DNA of 48,529 nucleotides from Bacteroidota bacterium (GCA_019695345.1 JAIBAE010000026.1:1-48529); one strand, 5' to 3'; shown: positions 1 to 8,990, counted from the stretch's first letter. The notes: generated by a model from the letters alone, not told the origin. Made by a program: numbers and translations.

Positions 1-50
1 ATTATTCACAGGATTTGTGTGGCTATGCACATAAACGGTGTTTATGATAA

Positions 51-82
51 AGAAAGCGACAGAATAGTTCCTGTCGCTTTCT
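51..82 (-). terminator. Rho-independent terminator of the BatA-like gene
   Basis: A perfect 12-bp inverted repeat (51-62 with 71-82, 8-nt loop) lies about 50 nt beyond the stop codon of the leftward gene at 130. Read leftward it is followed by a short T-rich stretch, so it fits an intrinsic terminator. It may also work for a rightward transcript. A second small hairpin, CATAAAC/GTTTATG (30-36 with 40-46), lies just beyond it. Confidence 0.6.
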
Positions 83-113
83 AAAAATATCTCTTGTTTT
101 AACCAGAGAAATC

Positions 114-127
114 GGGCGATAGCAGAA
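114..127. repeat. Family A repeat, solo end
   Basis: The string GGGCGATAGCAGAA matches the terminal motif (GCGATAGCAAA) of the dispersed family A inverted repeats. It stops 2 nt before the stop codon of the leftward gene at 130. No partner end was seen within the window. Confidence 0.45.
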
Positions 128-129
128 CA

Positions 130-2217
130 TTATTCTGTTGTTTTTACGGCACGTGCAACAAACATTTCGGCAATGGCGCATACCACAGCAAGTATTACAA
201 ATAACTTCCAGAGTTCAGTACCTATGCGCGCTCTGGCAACGCTTTGCGTTACGTTGCGTGGGTTGTCTATGTTTTCTATGGGGGTGTTCTCTTGCAGAAT
301 TGCTTTGAGTGATTCTAAGAATGCAGACTTATCGAATTGAGTTAACTCGGACTCGCGTGCAGGCGTGTTTACCGAAATTGTTGAAACAACATTTCCGTTT
401 GGTGCAAGTACAGAATACACACCCGTAGAGTTTAACGTACCAAGGTTTAACACCGCACCACTTGGAAGTATTGCCGCCTCGCGCAGTGATTCCGTGTTCG
501 ATGGGTCGGTGATTTTGAATGTACCGTTGGTGGAGTAGCGTTTGGGTAACACTATGGTTCCGTTGTTGCCTGCTATTACATCGGTACCAAGTGCCTCGCG
601 CATGGTGGCATACAACACACTGCGGAACACAAGTGTTGGGTATAAACCGGTGAACGGGAAGTTACTCCATGTTATGGTTGGTGGTACAGCACAGTATAAT
701 ACTTTACCTTCGCCAATACGGCTTTCCGCAAGGAATGCCCCGCCTTGTATGTCTATAATATGCTGACCTCCGTTAACGGGAAGTGCCTTTGTAATTTTTG
801 GTGATTCTACTATTCCTTTGCTATCGGTTGTACCTTTAAACACTCCCTGAAAAATCGGGTGAAGCTTATCGGTGCTGGTAAAGATTCCGGGATGGTCAGG
901 GACAAACGTTGCCTCGGTTGGCTCGCCAAGTTGCAGACCCTGTGTGATGGATTTCATCGTGGTGTAGTCTTGCGAGGCATCAGCAAAAAGTAAAACGCCG
1001 CCGCCGTTACGCACATAGTTTTGTAAACGTGGAATATCCGATTGCGAGATTCCTCCGGTAAGGATAACCATGTCGTAATCGCTGATGTTTGTACCGGAAA
1101 ACTGCGCAGGCGAAACCTCCTGAACACTTGCAACATCGCGCCCTGCATCCGATGCCATTACCAGCGAGGTAAACCGTGTAACATCGGGTGTGCCAACCAG
1201 AGCAACGCGTGGTTGCGGAGGAATAACAAAACCAAAGTGACGCTTGTTGTCGGTTTCTAAAGCATCGCCTTCTATTTCTACTACGGCTTTAACTAAACCA
1301 CGCTTTTGTGGCGGAGCTGAGATATTAATACTGCGAACCTGATGCGCCGGAATATCAATCGTCCGTTGCGATACGCGGTCGCCATTAAAGCTCATTCCAA
1401 CAACAACACCTTGTGCATCGGTTTCGCTATTGTTTTTAATAAACGCTTCAACTTCTACGGGTTTGTTTATTTGGAAGATACGTGTTAAGATACCAAGCGA
1501 ATCAACACTCAGGTTTTGTCCGGCAACTTTGGATGTTAAACCAATAGGAACCGTAAACACAGCCGCACCATTCAGTACAAGCCGAGCAGAATCCTGCATC
1601 GCATTCAGAATATTTTTCTGCGCATCGGTAACAATGTACACTTCTTTGTTGATGTTATTTGTTTCGGTTAGTAACGATGCCGTCATGCGCAGTAGCGAAG
1701 CAACTTGCCCCTCGGTAGAGGAGATACCAATCTTCTGGATATTCTCTTGTAACAACGAGAAGTTTTTAGAGAAATTGATTTTGCGTTTTTCGTTAACATC
1801 GGCAGAAGTAAGTATTGCCGCTTCATCGCCATCTTTAAGTGCGCGGATAATTTGTGCGGCCACGTTTTTAGACTGTGCTAATCGGTTGCCACTTTCATCA
1901 CTAACATCCATGCTGAACGAATTATCCAGAATAATCACCGCACTTGTTTTAACATGTCCGCCAAAAACCGGAAGTGTTGATTTGATAACAGGACGCGAGA
2001 ACGCCAATACCGCAAACACAATAATTAACGTACGCAAAATCAACAGCAGAATTTGTTGCAGTTTAAGTTTACGGATTTGCGTTTTTTGTAGCTCTTTTAT
2101 AAACCGTAGTGTACTGAAATCAATGGTTTTCAGTTTTCTCAGGTTTAACAGATGCAACAGCAACGGTATTGCAGCCGCAGCCAAACCAAGTAATACAAAC
2201 GGATTAAGAAATTGCAT
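130..2217 (-). CDS. BatA-like membrane protein with von Willebrand A domain
   Basis: A 695-residue inner-membrane protein. The N-terminus (MQFLNPFVLLGLAAAAIPLL, then HLLNLRK) is the typical BatA or 'aerotolerance' N-terminal region, with a second hydrophobic segment at about 56-73. A VWA domain follows with a complete MIDAS start, D98-x-S100-x-S102 (DNSFSM), so it probably binds a divalent metal and a protein ligand in the periplasm. Residues about 335-420 (DMVILTGGIS, NGGGVLLFAD) look like the class I glutamine-amidotransferase-like fold seen in this family, without an evident catalytic Cys. A C-terminal membrane helix lies at about 669-688. Bat proteins often sit beside MoxR ATPases; none is visible here, but the gene is near the window edge. 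Function beyond the family is unknown. Confidence 0.85.
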   Translation of the reverse strand: MQFLNPFVLLGLAAAAIPLLLHLLNLRKLKTIDFSTLRFIKELQKTQIRKLKLQQILLLILRTLIIVFAVLAFSRPVIKSTLPVFGGHVKTSAVIILDNSFSMDVSDESGNRLAQSKNVAAQIIRALKDGDEAAILTSADVNEKRKINFSKNFSLLQENIQKIGISSTEGQVASLLRMTASLLTETNNINKEVYIVTDAQKNILNAMQDSARLVLNGAAVFTVPIGLTSKVAGQNLSVDSLGILTRIFQINKPVEVEAFIKNNSETDAQGVVVGMSFNGDRVSQRTIDIPAHQVRSINISAPPQKRGLVKAVVEIEGDALETDNKRHFGFVIPPQPRVALVGTPDVTRFTSLVMASDAGRDVASVQEVSPAQFSGTNISDYDMVILTGGISQSDIPRLQNYVRNGGGVLLFADASQDYTTMKSITQGLQLGEPTEATFVPDHPGIFTSTDKLHPIFQGVFKGTTDSKGIVESPKITKALPVNGGQHIIDIQGGAFLAESRIGEGKVLYCAVPPTITWSNFPFTGLYPTLVFRSVLYATMREALGTDVIAGNNGTIVLPKRYSTNGTFKITDPSNTESLREAAILPSGAVLNLGTLNSTGVYSVLAPNGNVVSTISVNTPARESELTQFDKSAFLESLKAILQENTPIENIDNPRNVTQSVARARIGTELWKLFVILAVVCAIAEMFVARAVKTTE

Positions 2218-2295
2218 GGCGTTCTATTCTGGTAAACAAGTTTACGGGTAATTACAATGTGCCTTAGCACTCCGAATCATAATATAATGATTTTT

Positions 2296-2375
2296 GGTTA
2301 CCCGCACGGTATTTCACAGCGTTCTGCGCGGCAACCCTGTCCGCTCCGACCGTTTTACTACACGGGATATTGTTA
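2296..2375. repeat. Family B dispersed repeat
   Basis: This intergenic element reads GGTTACCCGCACGG, then TTTCACAGCGTTCTGCGCGG and CAACCCTGTCCG. The same core (CAGCG, then GCGCGSCAACCCKGT) recurs at 6486, 8057 (reverse), 25759 (reverse), 27686, 31005, 31167 (reverse) and 46168. It fills most of the 336-bp gap between 2218 and 2553, which holds no convincing gene. Confidence 0.6.
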
Positions 2376-2426
2376 GTGAGGTAAAATTCTAAAAAATGAA
2401 CTTGCAAATGATATGAATGTATAAGA

Positions 2427-2474
2427 TTGTCATTCCCGAAAATGCAAAGAGCATTTATCGGTAATCCAGAAATC
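2427..2474 (+). repeat. Family C hairpin repeat, copy 1
   Basis: TTGTCATTCCCGAAAATGC continues through a short loop into GCATTTATCGG and AATCCAGAAATC. It folds as an imperfect hairpin with inner stem AATGC/GCATT. The reverse complement of nearly the same sequence lies at 4250-4298, so the two copies flank the T9SS gene at 2554-4200 in inverted orientation. It resembles the widespread ATTCCCG...CGGGAAT class of bacterial dispersed repeats. Confidence 0.7.
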
Positions 2475-2553
2475 TTGAAGATTCTTGGTGATATAAAATT
2501 CTGCATACTCAATGAGTTCTGGTATATAATTATTTCAACTACAATAACCGTTG

Positions 2554-4200
2554 TTAATGGACTATCAACACAGGTTTGGTAATTCGAGTAGCTCCTGCGG
2601 TAATTTCCAGCATATATGCGCCGTTTGTTAGTTGTTTACATCTTTCCCAAATCACTTGTTGTTTACCCGCATACATAATTTGCGAAAGTATCGTATCTAC
2701 TTTCCGTCCGTGAATATCATAAAAAGTAATTGTGACTTTTTCTGTATTAGTGGTGGTAAAGTTTAGTGTAAGAAAGTCATTGGTTGGTGTTGGGAAAATT
2801 TCATCAACAGAAAGTGATGATGTGTTCTCTGTTTGTTCTGGAACAGAGGTGATGAAGTTGTTTTTCCAGAAGTGACGCCGCATTATTCCACTATGACTAT
2901 AATCAACGGGCATGTCAATAATAATGTTGTTTGTGTTTGCTATAATATCAACATTTATACCATATACAAATTTGCTATTGGTTGTGTAGTAGTTCTCTAA
3001 TAACTTAACCCACGTGACTCCATTATCATTTGTATAGTAAATAAACTGGTTATAAAAATCTCCATATACTTCAGCCACCACAAAAACACCACCATACCTG
3101 TTATTGTTAGGTATATTGTAAAGGCTGGATTGACGTATTGTAGTTAATCCAACAAATGAAGTATTTGGAATTATCATCTCGTCAATTTTGTCTCCATATA
3201 TTCTACGTAGATAATTTATTGTATCTAGCTCTGTTGAAATTATCCCTTTCTTGTATCTAAGTTTATCAGAGTTTTTCCATTGAATTTCACTTCCGTAAAC
3301 CTTCCTATATTCACTTTCATTCAACAATCCATAATAAAAATCATTACCTACATCAGGTTTCGGTTGATATATAGTAGTACCTTCTATATAATACATTTGT
3401 CTTGGTAAGTCAATTCTATTCCAAGTAAATCCATCATCAGTAGTTTCATAATAAGCATGTTCATAATGAGTTCCCAAAGTACCAAACACATACATTATCC
3501 TCCTGTATTTGTTTGTGCGATTGTAATTGGTTTCCCAATCTTCTATTGGAAACTGGAACGGAGGAAGTTTTGTAAAACCCCACGTTTGTCCGCCGTCGGT
3601 TGTACGGTAATATGCTCCTAAATCTCCAAACCCACCAACTAACGAAAACATTACATCATCGGCATTAATTGGGTTTTGAATAATATCCCAAAAGTAAAAT
3701 GAGTAGGATTGAGTTTGTGAAATGGTTCTGATAAGAGAAACAATAAATTCTTTTTCAAAAGGATAAAAGTATCGGTGCTTACCATACGCATACGAATGAA
3801 CACAACCGCCTGTACTATCTTTTACGTTTACATATACTGTTATTTCTTCCGTACCCCATTTAATTGATTTTACCATGTTAACATTGGTGCGGTTTACAGG
3901 TGGTATATAGTAATCCTGCCATACCTCTTTCCGTACAGTATCCCAATCAACTCCACCATTGTACGAGCGGAGGTAGTAGTTTTTTAACTCATAAGGTTTT
4001 GTGTAATCATCTACTGAGATTGAGATGGAATCATTGTGTGCATCAACATAATTTACCCTAGCCGAGTCAAGACCGCATAGGTACGTCCAGCCAGCGGGTG
4101 GTGGGTAGCCAAGGTCAGCAGGCGGATTGTTGTACGAGCCTGTTTGTGCGTTGGTATTGCTTACTACACAAATCAATAATACGATTACAAAGGATTTCAT
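2554..4200 (-). CDS. Secreted BNR/Asp-box protein with T9SS sorting domain
   Basis: A 548-residue exported protein. It has a signal peptide (MKSFVIVLLICVVSNTNAQ) and then aromatic-rich repeats carrying Asp-box-like motifs (TTDGGQTW, TTDDGFTW, TNDNGVTW), as in sialidase-type beta-propellers. The last 85 or so residues form a T9SS type A sorting domain: a PTPTNDFLTLNF start, the FYDIHGRKV strand, the GAYMLEI strand and a final PVLIVH. It is therefore predicted to cross the outer membrane by type IX secretion and stay at, or leave, the surface. The propeller ligand is unknown. The gene stands alone and is flanked by inverted family C repeats. It could have moved as a unit, although no transposase is present. 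Confidence 0.8.
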   Translation of the reverse strand: MKSFVIVLLICVVSNTNAQTGSYNNPPADLGYPPPAGWTYLCGLDSARVNYVDAHNDSISISVDDYTKPYELKNYYLRSYNGGVDWDTVRKEVWQDYYIPPVNRTNVNMVKSIKWGTEEITVYVNVKDSTGGCVHSYAYGKHRYFYPFEKEFIVSLIRTISQTQSYSFYFWDIIQNPINADDVMFSLVGGFGDLGAYYRTTDGGQTWGFTKLPPFQFPIEDWETNYNRTNKYRRIMYVFGTLGTHYEHAYYETTDDGFTWNRIDLPRQMYYIEGTTIYQPKPDVGNDFYYGLLNESEYRKVYGSEIQWKNSDKLRYKKGIISTELDTINYLRRIYGDKIDEMIIPNTSFVGLTTIRQSSLYNIPNNNRYGGVFVVAEVYGDFYNQFIYYTNDNGVTWVKLLENYYTTNSKFVYGINVDIIANTNNIIIDMPVDYSHSGIMRRHFWKNNFITSVPEQTENTSSLSVDEIFPTPTNDFLTLNFTTTNTEKVTITFYDIHGRKVDTILSQIMYAGKQQVIWERCKQLTNGAYMLEITAGATRITKPVLIVH

Positions 4201-4249
4201 AGATGTGCTATAGAAATAGTTTAAGAATTATGCTAAGCCATGTTAAATT

Positions 4250-4298
4250 GATTTCTGGATTCCCGATATACGCTTTTTGGCGTTTTCGGGAATGACAA
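4250..4298 (-). repeat. Family C hairpin repeat, copy 2 (inverted)
   Basis: The reverse complement closely matches the copy at 2427-2474. The inner stem changes from TGC/GCA to CGC/GCG, so base pairing is kept while the sequence differs. That covariation suggests the folded form is what is maintained. Confidence 0.7.
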
Positions 4299-4494
4299 AC
4301 CTCGCTAAAAACAAAAACAGGATACCTCTAAACAATACACATTACTAAAAATTTAAACAGCTTCTTAAAATTCGTCAGCTACTTACAGAGATTTATTTCA
4401 GATACCAAATAATATTTTTCTACATATGAAGCATCGTGTCTCTACGAGTATGAGATTTTCTGAATTACACGATAACCGTTGTTTTATAACATGA

Positions 4495-4558
4495 GGTTCT
4501 CTCCCGCAAGATGAGGTAATGTTGATGTTGAGATTTGGTGCGGTAATGCGGTAGCAAA
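4495..4558. repeat. Family A repeat, solo right half
   Basis: GGTTCTCTCCCGCAAG (4495-4510) is followed by GGTGCGGTAATGCGGTAGCA, which ends 2 nt before the stop codon of the leftward regulator gene at 4561. Both motifs in this order match the right half of the complete family A elements. The sequence just upstream, ATAACCGTTGTT, is shared with the copy near 17290. Confidence 0.6.
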
Positions 4559-4560
4559 AA

Positions 4561-5955
4561 CTATTTATCTTGTTTGCGTAGTGCGTGTACATCAATATCG
4601 TACTTGCGGATTTTAACGTGTAGTGTTTCGCGGCTGATACCAAGTTGTGCGGCCGCTTTACTAACATTGCCTTTGCAGGTGCGCAACATGGTTTCGAGTT
4701 TGATTTTATCAACGCGCTCTAAGTCTTCGCGGCGTGTTCTATCCAACGATATAATATTGCCTGTAACGTTGTGCTCCGGCATTGCCGTATGCGAGCCCGT
4801 GTTGTGCAGGTCGGTTATTTCGATTACTTCGTTGGGCGATGTTTGCAATGTAACGCGCAGTAAACTTGCAAGCTCGCGCACGTTACCGTTCCACTCGCGG
4901 TTTTGTAGATACTCTATTGCCGATGGCGATAATACCTTGTGGTCGCGCATATCGCCGTTGTGTTTTTGTACGTAGTAATCGGCTATTAGCGGTATATCCT
5001 CGCGGCGTTCGCGCAGAGGTGGAATGTAAATCTCACATTCGCGCAGACGGTGATACAACTGTTCGCGGAAGCCTCCGTTTTTCATTGCCTCTAACAAGTC
5101 GCGGTCGGTTGCTGCAACAAAGCGTATATCCACAGGTTCTGTTTCTAACGAACCAACTCTGCGTAATGTTTTTTCCTCGATAGGTAACAGCAAGTATGCT
5201 TGCGATTCCGCAGGTAGGTCGCCAATTTCATCAAGGAATAATGTTCCGCGGTCTGCCTGATGGAACAATCCTTTTTTATCGGTCATAGCACCGGAGAACG
5301 CTCCACGCAAGTGACCAAACAATTCGCTTTGGAATAACTCGCGGGGAATGTTAGGAATATCAACGGTTACAAAGTTGTACTTGTTGCGGCGGCTAATGCT
5401 ATGAATTGCCTTTGCTACTAATTTTTTACCGGTACCCGTTTCGCCGGTAATCAATACGCTAAGCTCTGTGCGACCGTAGCGAATAATTTTATCGGCAACG
5501 GAACGAATTGCTTTGCTTTGCCCAATAATGCCTTGCTCTTCTATAGCTTTCATTATCTCTTGCGCCTGCACCGTTTGCATAACACGCTCGGCCGCGCTGG
5601 AGACTACATCAATTAATCTATCGTGCGATAGTGTACTTTTCTCAATAAAATTAAAAGCACCAAGTTTGGTTGCGCGTACGGCTGTTTCAATAGTGCCTTT
5701 ACCCGAAATCATTATAACAGGAATAGCGGGATATTTCTTAACCGAGATTGCAAGAACATCTAATCCGTTCATTGCGGAGCGATGGTCGAACTCTATATCC
5801 AACAACATCAAGCCAACCTCGTGATGATGACGCTCTAAAAACTGCAAAGCACTTTCGGGAGTGTTTAATGCAGTTGGTGTCCACCCGTGCGATGCAACTA
5901 TATCGCTAAGAGTAGAGGAGAAATCGGCGTTGTCGTCAACAATCAGAATATTCAT
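4561..5955 (-). CDS. NtrC-family sigma-54-dependent response regulator
   Basis: A 464-residue cytoplasmic transcription activator in the usual three-part order. The receiver domain (1-125) has acidic pocket D7-D8 and phospho-acceptor D53 (LMLLDIEF). The AAA+ domain (about 142-370) has Walker A GETGTGKK at 171-178, Walker B LFLDEIGD at 239-246, and loop L1 reading GAFSGA (218-223). The C-terminal Fis-type helix-turn-helix (about 428-455) contains GNVSKAAAQLGISRETL. L1 is normally GAFTGA, the sigma-54 contact; Thr to Ser is conservative, so activity is likely kept. No histidine kinase gene is adjacent. The gene starts 7 nt after the stop of the upstream lipoprotein gene, so the two probably share a transcript. 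Its target promoters are not visible. Confidence 0.92.
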   Translation of the reverse strand: MNILIVDDNADFSSTLSDIVASHGWTPTALNTPESALQFLERHHHEVGLMLLDIEFDHRSAMNGLDVLAISVKKYPAIPVIMISGKGTIETAVRATKLGAFNFIEKSTLSHDRLIDVVSSAAERVMQTVQAQEIMKAIEEQGIIGQSKAIRSVADKIIRYGRTELSVLITGETGTGKKLVAKAIHSISRRNKYNFVTVDIPNIPRELFQSELFGHLRGAFSGAMTDKKGLFHQADRGTLFLDEIGDLPAESQAYLLLPIEEKTLRRVGSLETEPVDIRFVAATDRDLLEAMKNGGFREQLYHRLRECEIYIPPLRERREDIPLIADYYVQKHNGDMRDHKVLSPSAIEYLQNREWNGNVRELASLLRVTLQTSPNEVIEITDLHNTGSHTAMPEHNVTGNIISLDRTRREDLERVDKIKLETMLRTCKGNVSKAAAQLGISRETLHVKIRKYDIDVHALRKQDK

Positions 5956-5962
5956 GGTGATA

Positions 5963-6460
5963 TTAGTTAGCTACTTTTCCAATGGTGTTAAGGGAATCGA
6001 ATATAGAACGAAACTCTTTACTGCCATACGTTTGATACCGCGCATCCCACATGGCACGCAAAGATACTTGGTTTGCGGGATTCTGGTATTCAATAAAATG
6101 CCGCGTCTTTGCCGGAACAAACAACGATTGAATTTTTATGAACGTATTACGAACTGTATCCTTAAAAAAACATAACTGCGATGCTGATACAGTTCCAATA
6201 GAATCGCGCTCGTAATTAGACTTCTTTGTTGAAGCAACATAACGCCACAAACGTGCATTGGCATCAATTTCATATCCGTACAACGTACCGGTGGAATCAT
6301 AATACACACCCCAACGGATAAGCAAATCTTTTGTACTCTCGGTAATGCAGTTGGTACGGTATACATCGCCTGAATTGTTTTTTACAACACCCGATGTTGT
6401 TCCTCCGCATCCAAGCATCAGAATACAAATCGAAACACAAATTGAAAGTACGTATTTCAT
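5963..6460 (-). CDS. Putative lipoprotein, unknown function
   Basis: A 165-residue protein with a signal peptide ending in a lipobox (LMLGC, then GGTTSG), so it is probably lipid-anchored at Cys18. The mature part is hydrophilic with no recognised domain. It sits directly upstream of the NtrC-type regulator (7-nt gap, same strand). That suggests an operon and perhaps a role in sensing or in the process the regulator controls, but this is inference from position only. Confidence 0.7.
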   Translation of the reverse strand: MKYVLSICVSICILMLGCGGTTSGVVKNNSGDVYRTNCITESTKDLLIRWGVYYDSTGTLYGYEIDANARLWRYVASTKKSNYERDSIGTVSASQLCFFKDTVRNTFIKIQSLFVPAKTRHFIEYQNPANQVSLRAMWDARYQTYGSKEFRSIFDSLNTIGKVAN

Positions 6461-6485
6461 AATTCAGCGAAAGATAATTGTGGTT

Positions 6486-6544
6486 CGGTTACAGTATTTC
6501 ACAGCGTTCAGCGCGCCAACCCTGTGCGAACCGAGCCTTGGTGA
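6486..6544. repeat. Family B dispersed repeat
   Basis: GGTTACAGTATTTCACAGCG is followed by TTCAGCGCGCCAACCCTGTG and CGAACCGAGC. It is nearly the same as the copies at 2296 and 27686, and is the reverse complement of the one at 8057. It fills the gap between gltX and the lipoprotein gene. Confidence 0.6.
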
Positions 6545-6553
6545 ATGCAAATT

Positions 6554-8011
6554 TTATAACGAATTCAGAAATCGTTCAATGCGGTACACGCTTGCATCTT
6601 TTCCAAGAATTGCAATTGTGTCCATCATTCCCGCACCAACAGATTTACCGGTAACTGCCAAACGTAAAATGTTACCAATATCTTTAAACTTCATGCCGTT
6701 ATCTTTTACGTACGTGCTTATTGCGTTATGTACGGTATCGTGGTTGAAGTTTTCGGCATCTAATGTTCTAATCACATCCAAAATACCTCGTATAATATCG
6801 GCTGAGTTGTCTTTCCAAACCGATGCTTTGAACTCTTCATCAATAACAGGGTCTGTAAACATATACATACCAAAATCTGCTAACTCTGTAATTAACGTTA
6901 TGCGCTCGTGAAGAAGTTGAACAACGTTGCCAACATATTCATCGCTTGCAGTTACACCACGTTGGCGCAAAGTGGGTTGTACTTGCTCTACCAAATAACC
7001 AAGATTATTGGTAACATAGGATTTCATGTATTGGGAGTTCATCCATTCGAGTTTTTTCAAATCGAACACCGCACCAGCTTTGTTTACATGCTCAAGCTGA
7101 AACTCTTTTACCAATTCATCAATAGAATAAATCTCACGTTCGCCACTTGGGTTCCAACCAAGCAAAACGATAAAGTTGAGGAATGCTTCTTGGAAGTAAC
7201 CTTTGTTAATGTAGTCGTGTGTGGCTACATCGCCCTGGCGTTTGCTGAGTTTAGTTTTGTCGGGGTTGAGGAGTAACGGTAAGTGTGCAAACTTTGGTGC
7301 TTCCCATCCAAATCCTTCGTACAACAACACGTGTTTGGGTGTAGATGGCAACCATTCTTCGCCACGGATTACGTGAGTTATTGCCATTGTGTGGTCGTCC
7401 ACAACGTTTGCTAAGTGATACGTTGGGAAGTTGTCGGACTTGAGTAATATCTGGTCGTCCACATCTTTACATGGCACAACAATATTCCCACGAATCACAT
7501 CGTGGAATTTTACTTCGCCTGTTATGGGAACTTTCATGCGGACTGCAGCGGGTTCGCCTAAGTCTAATAAGCGTTGGGTTTCTTCCGGGCCAAGTGTAAA
7601 CTGATTCCGCATAGATGAACGGTCGTACCGTGGGGCTATGCCGGCAGCTTTTTGGCGTTCGCGCATGCGGTCGAGTTCTTCGGCTGTATCAAACGCATAA
7701 TATCCCATGCCTTTTTCAATGAGTTCTTTTGCATAGGCACGGTATAAATCTGTGCGATCGCTTTGCACATAGGGGCCGTAGTCTCCGCCACGTTGTGGAG
7801 ATTCATCGGGCACAATGCCTGCCCATTCTAACGATGAAACGATGTCATCTACCGAGCCTTCTACATACCGAGTCTGGTCGGTATCTTCAATCCGTAGAAT
7901 AAATGTTCCGCCGTGATGTTTGGCAAACAAGTAGTTATATAATGCTGTTCGTAATCCGCCAACGTGTAAGTATCCGGTTGGCGATGGTGCAAAGCGTACT
8001 CGTACTGACAT
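6554..8011 (-). CDS. gltX: Glutamate--tRNA ligase
   Basis: A 485-residue class I aminoacyl-tRNA synthetase that charges tRNA-Glu (and in many bacteria tRNA-Gln) with glutamate. The HIGH-type motif appears near the N-terminus (FAPSPTGYLHVGG) and the KMSKS-type motif as KLSKRQGD. The length is normal for GluRS. The frame is open 20 codons further upstream, but the start at 8011 (MSVRVRFAPSPTG) matches the family, and the extra residues look like translated intergenic sequence. No Shine-Dalgarno is evident, as is common in this group. A family B repeat separates it from queD upstream, so co-transcription with queF-queD is possible but unsure. Confidence 0.95.
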   Translation of the reverse strand: MSVRVRFAPSPTGYLHVGGLRTALYNYLFAKHHGGTFILRIEDTDQTRYVEGSVDDIVSSLEWAGIVPDESPQRGGDYGPYVQSDRTDLYRAYAKELIEKGMGYYAFDTAEELDRMRERQKAAGIAPRYDRSSMRNQFTLGPEETQRLLDLGEPAAVRMKVPITGEVKFHDVIRGNIVVPCKDVDDQILLKSDNFPTYHLANVVDDHTMAITHVIRGEEWLPSTPKHVLLYEGFGWEAPKFAHLPLLLNPDKTKLSKRQGDVATHDYINKGYFQEAFLNFIVLLGWNPSGEREIYSIDELVKEFQLEHVNKAGAVFDLKKLEWMNSQYMKSYVTNNLGYLVEQVQPTLRQRGVTASDEYVGNVVQLLHERITLITELADFGMYMFTDPVIDEEFKASVWKDNSADIIRGILDVIRTLDAENFNHDTVHNAISTYVKDNGMKFKDIGNILRLAVTGKSVGAGMMDTIAILGKDASVYRIERFLNSL

Positions 8012-8056
8012 GGTTGTTATTATTATGTGAACGATTTGTACTACCGATGTTTTGTA

Positions 8057-8117
8057 AGGGTTGGATCGCACAGGGTTGGCGCGCTGAAGGCACTATAATC
8101 CTGTGAGGGTAACCAAC
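8057..8117. repeat. Family B dispersed repeat (reverse orientation)
   Basis: On the minus strand it reads GGTTACCCTCACAGG, then CTTCAGCGCGCCAACCCTGT and GCGATCC, the same core as the copy at 6486. The two copies thus flank gltX in opposite orientation. This one begins 2 nt from the queD stop codon. Confidence 0.6.
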
Positions 8118-8119
8118 AC

Positions 8120-8545
8120 TTATTTTATTACCACACTGCGTTCTGCGTAAGAGTGTTCGGTTTCGTGTAGGCGAACTGCTATCCGGTGAATGCGTGGGTT
8201 TTGAAGAAGTTGTTCTTTGATTTGTTCTAAGAGCCAGTTACAGATGTTCTCGGCGGTTGTTACAAACGGAACGACTTCGGTTTTCATGGGATTTGTGAGA
8301 AAAAACTCTATCATTACGGAGTCTTGTTCGTCGCAAATAAACGCATGATCTAATTTATCTATTATTGGCTGAACTATGGTGGAAATATCGTAAAAGTCTA
8401 TTACCATTCCATTGTTGTCAAGCTCGCCTTCCAACTCAACGCGGAGTTTATACGAATGTCCGTGAATATTCTTGCATAGCCCGTTGTGGAAGGGGAGTCG
8501 GTGCCCCATTTCCCAGCGAAAATCTTTTGCAATGGTTGTGGTCAT
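8120..8545 (-). CDS. queD: 6-carboxy-5,6,7,8-tetrahydropterin synthase
   Basis: A 141-residue member of the 6-pyruvoyl-tetrahydropterin synthase family. It most likely converts dihydroneopterin triphosphate to 6-carboxytetrahydropterin in queuosine synthesis. Zinc ligands H15, H28 and H30 (MGHRLPF and IHGHSY) and the catalytic C24 are visible. The pairing with queF (4-nt gap, same strand) supports QueD rather than a biopterin role. queC and queE are not in this window. The chain is slightly longer than the minimal QueD because of an acidic loop after DHAFICDEQD. Confidence 0.9.
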   Translation of the reverse strand: MTTTIAKDFRWEMGHRLPFHNGLCKNIHGHSYKLRVELEGELDNNGMVIDFYDISTIVQPIIDKLDHAFICDEQDSVMIEFFLTNPMKTEVVPFVTTAENICNWLLEQIKEQLLQNPRIHRIAVRLHETEHSYAERSVVIK

Positions 8546-8549
8546 GGTA

Positions 8550-8894
8550 CTATCCTTCGCGTGTGTAGGTTGCTTCTATAATGGAGTGAATTCCACCACG
8601 TGTGCTCCATTCACTCTTTATGGTCATGCTAATTGGATTACAACAAGCTACTAAATCGTCGAGTATTTTATTGGTAACGGCTTCGTAAAAAATGCCCTGG
8701 TTACGGAAATCAAGGTAATAGTATTTGAGTGATTTTAACTCTACGCAGATTTCATCGGGGATGTACTGTAGGGTAATGGTGCCGAAGTCCGGCAAGCCGG
8801 TAACAGGGCAAACTGATGTAAATTCTGGGTTTACGTGAGTAATAGAGTATCGCCGGTTGCGATTTGGGTTTGGAAATGTTTCTAAAGTAGCCAT
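8550..8894 (-). CDS. queF: NADPH-dependent preQ0 reductase
   Basis: A 114-residue type I QueF that reduces 7-cyano-7-deazaguanine (preQ0) to preQ1 for queuosine. The nucleophile is C29 in SVCPVTGLPDFG and the catalytic Asp is D36. The family signature ELKSLKYYYLDFRNQG is present. The open frame runs 68 codons further upstream, but the start at 8894 (MATLETFPNPN) matches the family length and the upstream part looks non-coding. It is first in the leftward queF-queD pair. No preQ1 riboswitch could be recognised in the 96 bases upstream. Confidence 0.92.
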   Translation of the reverse strand: MATLETFPNPNRNRRYSITHVNPEFTSVCPVTGLPDFGTITLQYIPDEICVELKSLKYYYLDFRNQGIFYEAVTNKILDDLVACCNPISMTIKSEWSTRGGIHSIIEATYTREG

Positions 8895-8990
8895 TGGAAA
8901 CTTTATGTGTGTAATGGTGAAAAATTTGGACAAAAAGTAGAATCGGACTGCAAAACTACATGATTTTAACCAAGAAATTGCGAACAATGG

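Noticed and set aside
1430-2251. Long plus-strand ORF of 273 codons inside the BatA-like gene
   Set aside because: It is antisense to a convincing BatA/VWA gene, has low-complexity Ser/Ile-rich translation and no recognisable motif.
2264-2512. 82-codon minus-strand ORF between the BatA-like and T9SS genes
   Set aside because: It is made almost wholly of family B and family C repeats; no ribosome site.
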